Below are positions 28,654 to 38,065 of a DNA stretch of 64,000 nucleotides, piece after piece. The notes under the pieces were generated by a model. That model did no database searches. It was not told the origin of the DNA and saw only the letters and a program-made list of their open reading frames with translations. Source of the DNA: Halomonas citrativorans (GTDB lineage: Bacteria > Pseudomonadota > Gammaproteobacteria > Pseudomonadales > Halomonadaceae); contig NZ_FUKM01000007.1 in the NCBI RefSeq assembly GCF_900163645.1, forward strand, positions 1 through 64,000, in the 5' to 3' direction. The position numbers were made by a program, and so were the translations under genes. The first letter of the stretch is position 1, and the number at the start of each line of letters is the position of its first letter.

Positions 28654-29124
28654 ATGCTCGAAGATTGCAAAAATGCCCAAGAGCGCTGGGGAGGCGTTCA
28701 TGGCTTGATTGACCGCTGGCTGGAGCAGCGCCGCGCACTTTTGGTGAGTTTTATCGAGCTAAAGGATGCCTGCGACACTGAATTAGAAGCCGTTAGCAAA
28801 GAGCGCATTGATACCTTTAGCCAAACACTAATGGATTATATCAGCGCTGGGCATTTTGAGATTTACCCACAACTCGCGGAAGAAGCGAAAGCCTTTGATG
28901 ATGAGAGTGCGCTGCACATCGCATCACGGCTTTTAGAACGCCTTGAGATGTCTACGCAAATGGTGCTTGAGTTCGACCAGGATTACGAGTCACCTGTGCG
29001 TTGCCAGCAGCATTTGGTGCGGCTACCCGCCTGGATTGACCGCTTGGCAAAAGGCCTCACTGAGCGTTTTGCGTTAGAAGATCAACTCATTGCCCGTTTG
29101 CACGCCGCCAATACCCCCAATTAA
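28654..29124 (+). CDS. rsd: Rsd/AlgQ-family anti-sigma-70 factor
   Basis: 156-residue all-helical protein that binds region 4 of sigma-70 and shifts RNA polymerase toward alternative sigma factors; in Pseudomonas the homologue AlgQ affects alginate and virulence genes. The N-terminus CKNAQERWGGVHGLIDRWL is the family signature, and the segment around YPQLAEEA fits. ATG at 28654 follows AAGGAG with 6 bases between; an in-frame GTG at 28630 has no site. A TTGACA at 28588 may be its -35 box. Its own terminator follows. Confidence 0.9.
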   Translation: MLEDCKNAQERWGGVHGLIDRWLEQRRALLVSFIELKDACDTELEAVSKERIDTFSQTLMDYISAGHFEIYPQLAEEAKAFDDESALHIASRLLERLEMSTQMVLEFDQDYESPVRCQQHLVRLPAWIDRLAKGLTERFALEDQLIARLHAANTPN

Positions 29125-29163
29125 ACCGTTTTCGGCTTAATTGCTTTACTTAGCGCCAGATAT

Positions 29164-29187
29164 AAGCACCCTTGAAGGTGCTTTTTG
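29164..29187 (+). terminator. Terminator after rsd
   Basis: 7-bp stem AAGCACC / GGTGCTT with loop CTTGAA, then TTT. Confidence 0.8.
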
Positions 29188-29379
29188 CCGAGCCCCTCCC
29201 GAATGATATTCCCTGACGCCCTAGTGTAACTGGGCGATACCTGCTGCTTAATTGAGGCTAAACGAGCCAATACTGTTTCTTTTTATGAAGGAGACGTTTA
29301 CGTAAGTTGATTTGGTAATAAATAAGCTATAGTTTGCCTGAAGTGTGGTTTAACTATTAATAAGATGAGGAAGAGTAGT

Positions 29380-30534
29380 ATGCGACGTTTTTCCAAGCCT
29401 TGTTTAGCAGGTTTTTGCCTATCGGCGATCAGTATCGCCCTCGCGCCCACAGTGGCCGCATGTACTTCCCTTCTTTATAGCGACGCAAATGACAAATTTT
29501 ATGCAGGTCGTACCATGGAGTTGCCCATGGAGCTACCTTATAAAGTGTCCTACTTTCCAGCAGGCACAAGCTTTGGCTCGCAGGCTGACAAACATCACGT
29601 GCTGGACTTTACCGGCCAAAACGCCTTTGTCGCCGTTACGGTGCCGGACCCCGTATCAAAAGATTTAAAAGTAGCTGAAGGCGTTAACGACAAGGGTTTG
29701 ACGTTTGGCTTGCTGGCGTATGCCAGCACCGAAGGCCCCGCCGATATGGTTAACAATACGCAGGCGGTGTTGGCAGCTATCGACCTCGGCGCTTGGACGC
29801 TTTCTCAGTTTTCTACCGTTGACGAAGTAAAGCAGGCGTTAGAAGAACAACCTGTTATGGTGACGTCGCTACTGCCGATGGGCGTGCTGGATACGCCGTT
29901 TCACTACACGTTGCACGATGCCACGGGCAAATCCATCGTGATTGAGTTTGCCAATCACGAGCAGAATGTTATCGACAACCCGCTAGGGGTCATGACCAAT
30001 GGGCCAGAATTTTCCTGGCACATGACCAACCTGAATAACTACACGTTTTTAAGTAACATTGACCAATCAAAGCTGGAACTGAGTGGGGTAAAACTTGCTC
30101 AGCCTGACTCAGGAATTGCGACGGCCGGGCTGCCTGCATCAAATACGTCAGTTGGGCGCTTTGTCCGCGCTATTTACTACTCCCAGTTTGCTGAAAAAGC
30201 GGAAAATGCAGACAGCGCCATTACGACGCTTGCCCATGTCATGAATAACTTTGACCGGCCGCGCGGTATTACCATCGACAACCGGTTCCGCGATTCGATT
30301 GAAAATATTGCTGCCCCCGGCGTTAATGATGACCGTGTCTACACCTCGGAGTACACCTCATGGACGTCACTGATTGACCTTCAACAGCGGACGCTTCACC
30401 TACGCTCTTACGATAGCCTTAACTACATCCATTTCGATCTGGATGAGCTCACGGATATTGATGAGATCCGTCATGTTGAACTCAAGGATGTGGTTCATGG
30501 CCCGCAAGATGCCACGCTGGCCCTGAGTCAATAA
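29380..30534 (+). CDS. Secreted linear-amide C-N hydrolase, choloylglycine hydrolase family
   Basis: Ntn-hydrolase of the penicillin V acylase / bile salt hydrolase superfamily, 384 residues. A signal peptide (about 1-27, ending TVAA) is removed to expose Cys28 as the catalytic nucleophile (AACTSLLYS); Arg44 in YAGRTMELP and the asparagine in VMTNGPEFSWHMTNL match other active-site positions. Gram-negative members of this group cleave acyl-homoserine lactones or penicillin V; the substrate here is unknown. ATG at 29380 was preferred since GAGGAAG lies 6 bases before it. It converges with the RND efflux genes. Confidence 0.85.
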   Translation: MRRFSKPCLAGFCLSAISIALAPTVAACTSLLYSDANDKFYAGRTMELPMELPYKVSYFPAGTSFGSQADKHHVLDFTGQNAFVAVTVPDPVSKDLKVAEGVNDKGLTFGLLAYASTEGPADMVNNTQAVLAAIDLGAWTLSQFSTVDEVKQALEEQPVMVTSLLPMGVLDTPFHYTLHDATGKSIVIEFANHEQNVIDNPLGVMTNGPEFSWHMTNLNNYTFLSNIDQSKLELSGVKLAQPDSGIATAGLPASNTSVGRFVRAIYYSQFAEKAENADSAITTLAHVMNNFDRPRGITIDNRFRDSIENIAAPGVNDDRVYTSEYTSWTSLIDLQQRTLHLRSYDSLNYIHFDLDELTDIDEIRHVELKDVVHGPQDATLALSQ

Positions 30535-30541
30535 GCTAGCG

Positions 30542-30581
30542 TTTACAGGGCTGGTATTTACAGAGCTGGTGTTTATAAGAG
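30542..30581. repeat. 15-bp imperfect tandem repeat between convergent genes
   Basis: TTTACAGGGCTGGTA (30542-30556), TTTACAGAGCTGGTG (30557-30571), then TTTATAAGAG. Two differences between the full copies. It fills most of the 86-base gap between the acylase stop and the RND stop, where no ordinary terminator is visible. Confidence 0.75.
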
Positions 30582-30620
30582 AAAGGGGGCCGCTCAAATG
30601 CCCCTGTGTTCGTCTGGCCT

Positions 30621-33600
30621 CTACGGCTTGTGGCGGTGTAGTTTGCCACCCAGCACCAGCATGCAGGGCGTCAGCAGGAGGGTGAGGGCGGTCGCGAAGG
30701 TAAGTCCACCGGCAATGGCGCTCGACATCTGTGTCCACCACTGCGCTGAAGGGGCGTTGAACCCAAGTGACGGTGCGAACAGGTTGACGTTCATGCCCAG
30801 TACCATCGGCATCAAACCCAGTACCGTGGTGATTGCCGTTAACAGTACAGGGCGAAGCCGCAAACAGCCTGCTTCCAATGCGGCCTCGCCCGGTGCCATC
30901 CCTTCAAGACGTAGCTCATTATAGGTATCGATTAATACGATATTGTTATTCACCACGATACCGGCCAGCGCAATGACCCCCATACCGACCATCACAATGC
31001 CAAAGGCCTGGCCCGTGATCAGCAGCCCTATCAATATTCCAGCTGTCGAGAAGACGATGGCCGAAAGCACTAGAATCGCTTGGTAGAAGCTGTTGAATTG
31101 AGTCACCAGGATCAGCGACATCAGCCCAATAGCGACAAAGAACGCGCTAATCAAGAACTGCATCGCCTCTAGTTGGTCCTCTTGCTCACCGGCCACATTC
31201 ACCATCAAATCATCGGGCAGCTTGTCTTGCGCTGCCTGAAACAGTGCCCTTAAACGTTCATCTGCCAGATACCCCGGCGCCAAATCAGCTTCGACGGTAA
31301 TGGCTCGGCGCCCATTAATACGATTAAGTGTGCCTACTTTGGATGCTGGAGTAATCTCCACGAAGTGAGAAATAGGCACCTGCCCGCGCGGTGTGTTTAT
31401 CGTCATGCGGCCGAGTTGGTCGAGTGAGCGCCAACCTTCCGGTAACCGAATTCGAATATCGACCTCATCACTAACGTCAGGCGGCCGGTAGCTGGCCACC
31501 TGTAAACCGTTGGTAAGCAGTTGCACCGCACTGCCAATGGTCGTGATATCAGTGCCCATGCGCGCGGCCGCTTCCCGGTCAACATTGACCTGCCACTCCA
31601 CGCCTGGCAGGCTACGGTTATCCTGAATGGCCACGAAGCCCCCGAGCTCATGCATGATGGCTTGTAACTGGTCCACCCCCGCATCGGCAACGGCTGGGTT
31701 CATGGCGCTGACTTCCAGAACGATAGGCTTTCCGCCTCCTGGCCCCATCTCCTGCTCCTGGAACTCCAAGCGAATGCCGGGAATGTCGCTGGCGCGTTCG
31801 GCCATGTCGGCCAAAATTTCTCGGGAAGGGCGGCGTTCATACCAATCAATAAACTGAAACTGGAGCACGCCGATAACATCGTTACCCAGTTGCTCGTTTG
31901 GAACAGCAAACGAACGCGCATAGAGCGCCTGTACTTCGCTCATCCCTGATAGTCGTGCCTCCACGCGCTGAACAATGGCATCCGCCTCCAGAGCAGAGAA
32001 GTCGCCACGGGCGCGTACCAACACCTGGGCGCTGTCCGGCTCAACGTTGGGGAAGAAGTCGACCCCGTGATTGAGGCGCCCGTAGGATGTGTAAATTAAC
32101 GCCAGCAGCAGCACGGCAATGATAAGTACCCAGCCAGGGCGGGCCAGTAGGCGGGAAAGTAAGCGCCGGTAGGCGCGCCCCAGCCGAGTACTTTGGTCGG
32201 GGCGAGCTCCGCCCTGTGTCGGCTCGGTTGCCGTACGGGTAAACAGTCGCCCAAGCGTGGGTAAGAAAATCAGCGCCATGGCCAGCGACGCCAGTAAACA
32301 GAGAATAACGGTTGCAGGCAGGTACTTCATAAACTGACCGACCATGCCGGGCCAAAACAGCAGGGGGATAAACACCGCGAGTGTCGTGGCGGTAGAGGCG
32401 ATAACCGGCCAACTCATACGTGAGGCGGCATTCAGCCATGCTTGGTGAGGCGATTGCCCCTCGCGCAGATGACGATCCGCCAGCTCGCTCACCACAATTG
32501 CCCCATCTACCAGCATGCCCGCGACCAGAATCAAGGCGAAGAGCACCACAATGTTGAGCGTGAACCCAAACGCCCAGACCAGCAGAATACCGGTTAAAAA
32601 GGCGCCAGGAATAGTCAGGCCCACCAGAAGCGCCATGCGCAAACCCATCACGGCAACCACCACGATGAGCACCAGTACTACGGCGGTCAGTACGTTATTG
32701 AGAAGCTCTGAGAGCATATCCTCAACCGTGACCGATTGGTCGAGAATGGTGGTGATATTTAACTGCTCGGGCAGCAAATCACTTGCCTGGTCGAGTGTCT
32801 CGCGCACAGCAGCAATGGTGGCAATAATGTTGGCACCAGCGCGTTTGGATATTTCCAATACTACGGCGGGCTGGTCATCAATACGCGCAAAGCCTGCGGG
32901 GTCTTTAAAGGTTGGGTGAATCCAGGCGACGTCGCCAAAGGTAACAACGCGGTCCTCATCCACCTTCACCGGCATATTCATAACATCTTCAAGCGACTCG
33001 ATAACGCCGGGCACCTTCAGCGCCATACGGCCTGCGCCAGTATCCAAGCTGCCTGCCGCTACCAGCCGGTTGTTATTGGAGACGATGTTAAACAGCTCAT
33101 TGAAATCGATGCCGTAACTCTCCAGCACCAGTGGGTCGACCACGATCTCCAGCAAGTCCTCCTGTTCACCACCAATATCCACTTCCAGAACATCAGCGAT
33201 GCCTTCAATCTCCTCCTTTAGGCGGCGCGCCACGGTAATCCGTTCTCGGGTATCCAACTGCCCCGAAAGGCCAATGCTGAGTACCGGAAACTCTGACACA
33301 TTGACTTCCATAACCCGTGGTTCATCCGCTTCGGAAGGTAAGTCGCTGCGGGCGATATCAACGCGGTCACGAACGTCGGAAAGCGCCGTGTCAGGGTCAA
33401 AGCCTGGGTCAAACTCCAGTGAAATAGAGGCGTGGCCTTCGTTGGATTGGGCCGTGAACTTGCGCAGTCCTGCAATGCCGCGCAGTTCCTGCTCCATAGG
33501 ACGAATCAGCAGGCGCTCGCCATCCTCCGGGCTCACACCCTCCAGCGTTAGCGAAACGTAAATCAGCGGAATCGTAACGTCGGGGTTGGCTTCCTTGGGA

Positions 33601-33698
33601 ATGACCTGCCAGGCAACCACGCCTGCCAGCAGCAGGCTAACCAGCAGAAACAGCGTGGTGCGCGTATGGTGAAGCGCGGCATCAATCAACTGGCGCAT
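30621..33698 (-). CDS. RND efflux transporter permease, AcrB/HAE1-like subfamily
   Basis: 1025 residues with the RND pattern: helix, large periplasmic domain, six helices, second periplasmic domain, five helices. EISKRAGANIIATIAAV and the helix 4 motif identify it. The motor residues differ from AcrB: helix 4 reads MLVDGAIVVSE, keeping one aspartate (D398) but with glycine 399 at the place of Asp408, and helix 10 has NNN at 917-919 where AcrB has Lys940. The proton path must therefore differ from the classical one. It overlaps the fusion-protein gene by one base. No outer-membrane channel gene is adjacent. Confidence 0.9.
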   Translation of the reverse strand: MRQLIDAALHHTRTTLFLLVSLLLAGVVAWQVIPKEANPDVTIPLIYVSLTLEGVSPEDGERLLIRPMEQELRGIAGLRKFTAQSNEGHASISLEFDPGFDPDTALSDVRDRVDIARSDLPSEADEPRVMEVNVSEFPVLSIGLSGQLDTRERITVARRLKEEIEGIADVLEVDIGGEQEDLLEIVVDPLVLESYGIDFNELFNIVSNNNRLVAAGSLDTGAGRMALKVPGVIESLEDVMNMPVKVDEDRVVTFGDVAWIHPTFKDPAGFARIDDQPAVVLEISKRAGANIIATIAAVRETLDQASDLLPEQLNITTILDQSVTVEDMLSELLNNVLTAVVLVLIVVVAVMGLRMALLVGLTIPGAFLTGILLVWAFGFTLNIVVLFALILVAGMLVDGAIVVSELADRHLREGQSPHQAWLNAASRMSWPVIASTATTLAVFIPLLFWPGMVGQFMKYLPATVILCLLASLAMALIFLPTLGRLFTRTATEPTQGGARPDQSTRLGRAYRRLLSRLLARPGWVLIIAVLLLALIYTSYGRLNHGVDFFPNVEPDSAQVLVRARGDFSALEADAIVQRVEARLSGMSEVQALYARSFAVPNEQLGNDVIGVLQFQFIDWYERRPSREILADMAERASDIPGIRLEFQEQEMGPGGGKPIVLEVSAMNPAVADAGVDQLQAIMHELGGFVAIQDNRSLPGVEWQVNVDREAAARMGTDITTIGSAVQLLTNGLQVASYRPPDVSDEVDIRIRLPEGWRSLDQLGRMTINTPRGQVPISHFVEITPASKVGTLNRINGRRAITVEADLAPGYLADERLRALFQAAQDKLPDDLMVNVAGEQEDQLEAMQFLISAFFVAIGLMSLILVTQFNSFYQAILVLSAIVFSTAGILIGLLITGQAFGIVMVGMGVIALAGIVVNNNIVLIDTYNELRLEGMAPGEAALEAGCLRLRPVLLTAITTVLGLMPMVLGMNVNLFAPSLGFNAPSAQWWTQMSSAIAGGLTFATALTLLLTPCMLVLGGKLHRHKP

Positions 33699-34780
33699 TA
33701 GCGGGCCTCGGATGCAGCGTCAACAGAAACAGGCTCGACAACCTCACCTGCATTCACCAGGCCTGCGCCCAGCGTGATTAAGCGCACCTGATCGGGCAGC
33801 CCACTGACGTAGGCACTTTCAATCGTCGCGCTAACCAGCTCCACCGGCGTCTCAATCACTTCGTTATCGGCATTGATATGCTTGATAGTCAGCTGGTTTT
33901 CATGGCCAAGAGACAGCAGCGCAGGTGAGAGGCTGTGTACAGAGCGGGGCGGCAGGGTAATCGTAAGCTCCGCGCTACCGCCGGACATGGGCAGCTGCAA
34001 AGGGTTATCCAGCGTTGCTTCGACATAGAACGTACGCGTCGCTTCATTGGCCCGGCGGCTAATAAAGCTCAGCTCGCCATCAAGATGAGCGCCATTGAGC
34101 AAGCGAGCCGTAACGGGCAGGCCGACGGCCAAGTCACCTACTTGCTGTTGAGACACCCAAGCGGTGCCGGTTAAACGGCGATCATCTACCAGTCGTCCCC
34201 ACTCTTCGCCGGGTTGAACAAGGTCACCCAATTCAACCTCAATACGGTCCAGCGTGCCGCTAAACGGGGCTTGGGGGCGTGAGTCGGCCAGCTGTTTTTC
34301 AAGCTGAGCGACTTGCGCTGCACTCGCGCTTAACGAGGCTTGTAAGCGTAGGAGTTCGGGCTGGGAAATAAGCTGACGATCACGCAAATTCTGGGCGCCG
34401 GAGTATTCGGCTTGGGCGAGTTCAAGCTCATCGCGGGCTTGCTGCAAGCGTTCTGGCAGGGCGTCGTTATCCAACACAAGCAGCGTATCCCCGGCCTCAA
34501 CAGGGCTCCCCTGGGCAATAGGTTTTTCAACGACAAACCCGCCGACGTTGGCGCGCAGGGTGACCTCACGCTCGGCAGTTAGCTGGCCTTGAACCAATTG
34601 CTGAGGGATGTAAGGCATGCTGTCGAGTGTCATCACTTCAACGCGAGGGCCACTTACTGAACTACTTTGTGCCTCGGGAGGCGCAGCTTGAAAGCGCTGA
34701 AAATCGCCCAGCACTAACCAAATGACCAGACCCAATACCAGTAAGCTGGCCAGCATATAAGAAGAGGGAAGTTTGCGCAT
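33698..34780 (-). CDS. RND efflux periplasmic adaptor (membrane fusion protein)
   Basis: 360 residues. The N-terminal anchor helix is at about 8-27 (SYMLASLLVLGLVIWLVLG), followed by a lipoyl half-motif, a short coiled-coil hairpin (about 105-165), the second lipoyl half (SRPQAPFSGTLDRIEVELGD) and beta-barrel domains. There is no lipobox cysteine, so it is anchored by the helix. The ATG at 34780 was chosen to start directly before the anchor; the frame stays open far upstream. Partner of the permease at 30621, one operon. No regulator gene lies beside it; the divergent neighbour is mdh. Confidence 0.88.
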   Translation of the reverse strand: MRKLPSSYMLASLLVLGLVIWLVLGDFQRFQAAPPEAQSSSVSGPRVEVMTLDSMPYIPQQLVQGQLTAEREVTLRANVGGFVVEKPIAQGSPVEAGDTLLVLDNDALPERLQQARDELELAQAEYSGAQNLRDRQLISQPELLRLQASLSASAAQVAQLEKQLADSRPQAPFSGTLDRIEVELGDLVQPGEEWGRLVDDRRLTGTAWVSQQQVGDLAVGLPVTARLLNGAHLDGELSFISRRANEATRTFYVEATLDNPLQLPMSGGSAELTITLPPRSVHSLSPALLSLGHENQLTIKHINADNEVIETPVELVSATIESAYVSGLPDQVRLITLGAGLVNAGEVVEPVSVDAASEAR

Positions 34781-35002
34781 AAAGGGGGATCTATCCCTGG
34801 CAACTGTGTGCAACGACACACGAACAAGAAAAAAGGTGCAGCGATACAATAGCGCAACCAACGGCTTGCAGCGAGTGATTGGCAGGCCCGATGAAGGCAA
34901 AGTCACCGTATGGATGATTGAGTTTTTGCATGACTGCGCATAACATCTTGGCATCTTGAGTTCTGTCGACCCATTTGAAGGCGAACCAACCAAGGAGCAA
35001 TG

Positions 35003-35977
35003 ATGAAAGATCCAGTACGTATTGCGATTACCGGCGGTGCCGGCCAGATCAGTTACTCTCTTATTTTCCGCATCGCCGCTGGCGATATGCTGGGGCCGGA
35101 TCAGCCTGTCATTCTTCAGCTGCTCGAAATTCCGCAAGCAATGGACGCGCTGAACGGCGTAGTAATGGAAGTCAACGACTGCGCCTTCCCGCTGGTACAA
35201 GACATTGTTGCCACTGACGATGCCAACGTTGCATTTAAAGATGCTGACTTCGCCCTGTTAGTCGGTGCGCGCCCGCGTGGCCCGGGTATGGAGCGCAAAG
35301 ATCTGCTGGAAGCCAACGCCGCGATCTTCTCAGTACAAGGTAAAGCGCTGAACGATAACGCTAGCCGTGACGTTAAAGTGTTGGTGGTGGGTAACCCGGC
35401 CAACACCAACGCGCTGATTGCTTCCTGCAATGCGCCGGACCTGGACAAAGGTCAGTTCACTGCAATGACGCGCCTGGACCATAACCGCGCCCTGACGCAG
35501 CTGGCCCAGAAAACTGGCAAGCACGTGACCGACGTTGAAAACATGATCATCTGGGGCAACCACAGCGCGACCCAGTACCCCGATATCGCTCAGTGCAAGG
35601 TTGACGGTAAAGCGGCGTTTGATCTGGTTGAACGTGACTGGTACGAAAACGACTTTATCCCGACGGTACAGCAGCGCGGCGCGGCCATCATCAAAGCACG
35701 CGGCGCGTCTTCTGCCGCCTCCGCTGCCTCTTCAGCCATCGACCACATGCGTGATTGGGCACTGGGTACCAACGGCATCGTCAGCATGGCGATTCCATCT
35801 GACGGCAGCTACGGCATCGCCGAAGGTATCATCTACTCCTACCCGGTGCGTTGCCAGGGTGGCAAGTATGAAATCGTTCAAGGCTTTGAGCTTGACGAAT
35901 TCAGCCAAGAGAAGATGAAAGCAACCGAGAAAGAATTGCGTGAAGAGCGCGCAGCCGTTGAGCACCTGCTCGGCTAA
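35003..35977 (+). CDS. mdh: Malate dehydrogenase
   Basis: NAD-dependent oxidation of malate to oxaloacetate in the citric acid cycle. 324 residues of the type with an extended [12 protein letters not shown] nucleotide loop. Substrate arginines are in [13 protein letters not shown] (R91, R97) and the catalytic His187 in [11 protein letters not shown]. Glu42 (LLEIPQA) at the end of the second strand supports NAD over NADP. Two ATGs are adjacent; the second (35003) has the better distance to AAGGAG. A strong terminator follows. Confidence 0.96.
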   Translation: MKDPVRIAITGGAGQISYSLIFRIAAGDMLGPDQPVILQLLEIPQAMDALNGVVMEVNDCAFPLVQDIVATDDANVAFKDADFALLVGARPRGPGMERKDLLEANAAIFSVQGKALNDNASRDVKVLVVGNPANTNALIASCNAPDLDKGQFTAMTRLDHNRALTQLAQKTGKHVTDVENMIIWGNHSATQYPDIAQCKVDGKAAFDLVERDWYENDFIPTVQQRGAAIIKARGASSAASAASSAIDHMRDWALGTNGIVSMAIPSDGSYGIAEGIIYSYPVRCQGGKYEIVQGFELDEFSQEKMKATEKELREERAAVEHLLG

Positions 35978-36005
35978 ACGCTCGGCTGGCGCTGCTAGCT
36001 AATGC

Positions 36006-36040
36006 AAACCCCGCAAGCACTGCTTGCGGGGTTTTTTATT
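36006..36040 (+). terminator. Terminator after mdh
   Basis: 13-bp perfect stem AAACCCCGCAAGC with loop ACT, then a run of six T. Confidence 0.95.
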
Positions 36041-36055
36041 GCTGTTATTTAGCCC

Positions 36056-36642
36056 AGGGCGGCTTGGCGCCGCCATTCGCGGGTGCCTTGCCGCTCGTTC
36101 CTCACGGCGCGTTACCGCGCGCTACAATGTGTGCAGCCATCTGAGGGGATTCTTGTAGCGCGTGGTAAGCGCAGCGCACCCGCAAAAGCAGCGCGCAGCG
36201 GTGCCGGGGTCAATGCGGTGGCACATCAGGGGCGTCGTACCGCCGCCATTCGCGGGTGCCTTGCCGTTCGTTCCTCACGGCGCGTTACCACGCGCTACGA
36301 TATGTGCAGCTATCTGTTAGGTGGTTCTTGTAGCGCGTGGTAAGCGCCAGCGCACCCGCAGCGGCGGCCCGGCGCGGAAACAGCGCGTAGCGGTGCCGGG
36401 GTTGGTTATGTGCCTTTAGGCGGCTTGGCGCCGCCATTCGCGGGTGCCTTGCCGTTCGTTCCTCACGGCGCGTTACCGCGCGCTACGATGTGTGCAGCCA
36501 TCTGTTAGGTGATTCTCGTAGTGCGTGGTAAGCGAAGCGCACCCGCAAAAGCAGCGCGTAGCGGTGCCGGGGTTGATTATCTAGGCGCCGTACCGTCGCC
36601 ATCCGTGGGAGCCGTGTGCAGCCACCTGACAGGTGATTCTCT
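36056..36642. repeat. REP-like palindrome array B
   Basis: Forward units start at 36155, 36330 and 36518; inverted units are at 36079-36125, 36251-36298 and 36439-36486. A GGCGGC/GCCGCC hairpin precedes two of the inverted units. The spacer between facing units (GTGCAGC.ATCTG.TAGGTG) is shared by the copies here and differs from that of arrays A and C. The last copy, about 36595-36642, has decayed but keeps the spacer and runs up to the 3' end of the HAD gene. Periods are 175 and 188 bases. Open frames crossing this array are repeat artefacts. Confidence 0.9.
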
Positions 36643-36649
36643 TAAAGCG

Positions 36650-37306
36650 CTAATCACGAAGGCTCATGATTCGCCATTGGCGCTGTTCGGCTACCTGGCG
36701 AAGGGTGTTGTCCGGGTCAACGGCTACGGGGTGATCAACCTCTTCAAGCAGCGGCAGGTCGTTATGTGAGTCGCTGTAGAACCAAGCGCCGTCCAGCGTA
36801 AAGTCCTTGTCTTCTAACCATTCATGCAAGCGGGTAATTTTGCCTTCCCGATAACTGGGGATGCCGGAGACGCGCCCGGTATACCGGCCATTCTCCATTT
36901 CCGGGGTAACCGCGATCAAATAATCAACGCCCAAACGCTCAGCAATGGGGGCGGTAATAAAATGGTTGGTCGCGGTCACAATAAGTAGCGTGTCGCCCCG
37001 GGTGCGGTGCCGTGCCAATAGCTCTTCGGCCTTGGGCAGAATATGCGGTTCTATCTTGCTGGCCATAAATTGCTGATGCCAGGCCGCTAACTGTTCGGGC
37101 GTGTTATCCGCTAACGGTTTAAGTGCCACTTCCAGAAACGCCGCCATATCCAGCGTGCCCGCCTTGTAATCGGCCATAAAACGCTCATTGGCTTCGCGAT
37201 AGGCGATGGGGTCTACAGCGCCTTGCTCGAGTAAAAACTCACCCCATGCATGATCGCTGTCGATGGATATCAGCGTATTATCCAGATCGAAAATAGCCAG
37301 GCTCAC
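36650..37306 (-). CDS. HAD-IB family phosphatase (SerB-like)
   Basis: 218 residues. Motif I AIFDLDNTLISID supplies the nucleophile and the acid/base aspartate; motif II is IVTATNHF and the C-terminal DGAWFYSDSHNDLPLL is motif III/IV. HAD-IB proteins include phosphoserine and histidinol-phosphate phosphatases; the substrate is not determined by these motifs. GTG at 37306 is preceded by GGGGAG and places motif I at residue 5, as in homologues. It is divergent from rppH, a pairing I recall from other gammaproteobacteria. Confidence 0.85.
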   Translation of the reverse strand: MSLAIFDLDNTLISIDSDHAWGEFLLEQGAVDPIAYREANERFMADYKAGTLDMAAFLEVALKPLADNTPEQLAAWHQQFMASKIEPHILPKAEELLARHRTRGDTLLIVTATNHFITAPIAERLGVDYLIAVTPEMENGRYTGRVSGIPSYREGKITRLHEWLEDKDFTLDGAWFYSDSHNDLPLLEEVDHPVAVDPDNTLRQVAEQRQWRIMSLRD

Positions 37307-37505
37307 GGCGCTCCCCTTGTGGTCGATTGTCGTTTGAAATTTATAGGTATGAACGGCAAAACAAAGGGGCGGATTATCGCAGAGTCCTTGGTTCTTTCCC
37401 ACCCGAGCCGCGCACGCGTTCACGACTTAGCGTTATATTGTATTGATACGCTTGTCGCCCTTGTGGAAAAATGGGGATAACTGAAAATTTAATAAGGTGA
37501 TGTCC

Positions 37506-38000
37506 GTGATCGACGCTGACGGCTTTCGCCCCAATGTTGGCATTATAATTGCCAACAGCCAGGGGCAGCTGCTTTGGGCGCGTCGTGTAGGACAGAATGC
37601 GTGGCAGTTTCCCCAGGGAGGCATTAACGCAAGCGAAACACCGCAACAGGCTCTTTTTCGTGAGCTTTTTGAGGAAATCGGCCTAACCGCCGATGATGTT
37701 GATATTATCGCCTGTACCCGGGGATGGCTGCGCTACCGTCTACCACGACGCATGATTCGTACCCATTCACGGCCAGTGTGTATTGGCCAAAAACAGAAAT
37801 GGTATTTGCTAAAAATTCGCTGTCAGGAAAATCGAATTTGTATGACGGCAACGCCCAAACCTGAATTCGATGGTTGGCGGTGGGTGAGCTATTGGTACCC
37901 ACTCGGGCAAGTGGTACCGTTCAAACGAGAGGTGTATCGGCGCGCGCTAAGAGAGCTTTCTCCCCGCGTTCAGCGCTTGGCACAAGATGATGAAAGATAA
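37506..38000 (+). CDS. rppH: RNA pyrophosphohydrolase RppH
   Basis: Nudix enzyme that removes the 5' diphosphate of mRNA and so triggers RNase E decay. 164 residues. The Nudix box [20 protein letters not shown] is near residue 40; WQFPQGG before it and the WLRYRLP and [13 protein letters not shown] regions are typical. GTG at 37506 gives [13 protein letters not shown], matching the family N-terminus, with AAGG 8 bases upstream; ATG 37500 is an alternative. ptsP follows after 65 bases, the conserved rppH-ptsP order. Confidence 0.94.
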   Translation: MIDADGFRPNVGIIIANSQGQLLWARRVGQNAWQFPQGGINASETPQQALFRELFEEIGLTADDVDIIACTRGWLRYRLPRRMIRTHSRPVCIGQKQKWYLLKIRCQENRICMTATPKPEFDGWRWVSYWYPLGQVVPFKREVYRRALRELSPRVQRLAQDDER

Positions 38001-38065
38001 CGTGCTCCACGGCTCTGGATGAGCGGTGAAAGTCTGTCGAAAAGATCCTCAGCGAGGCAAACAAT

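Noticed and set aside
36650-37423. Longer form of the HAD phosphatase starting at 37423
   Set aside because: It would add 39 residues without family similarity ahead of motif I; GTG 37306 has a good ribosome site.
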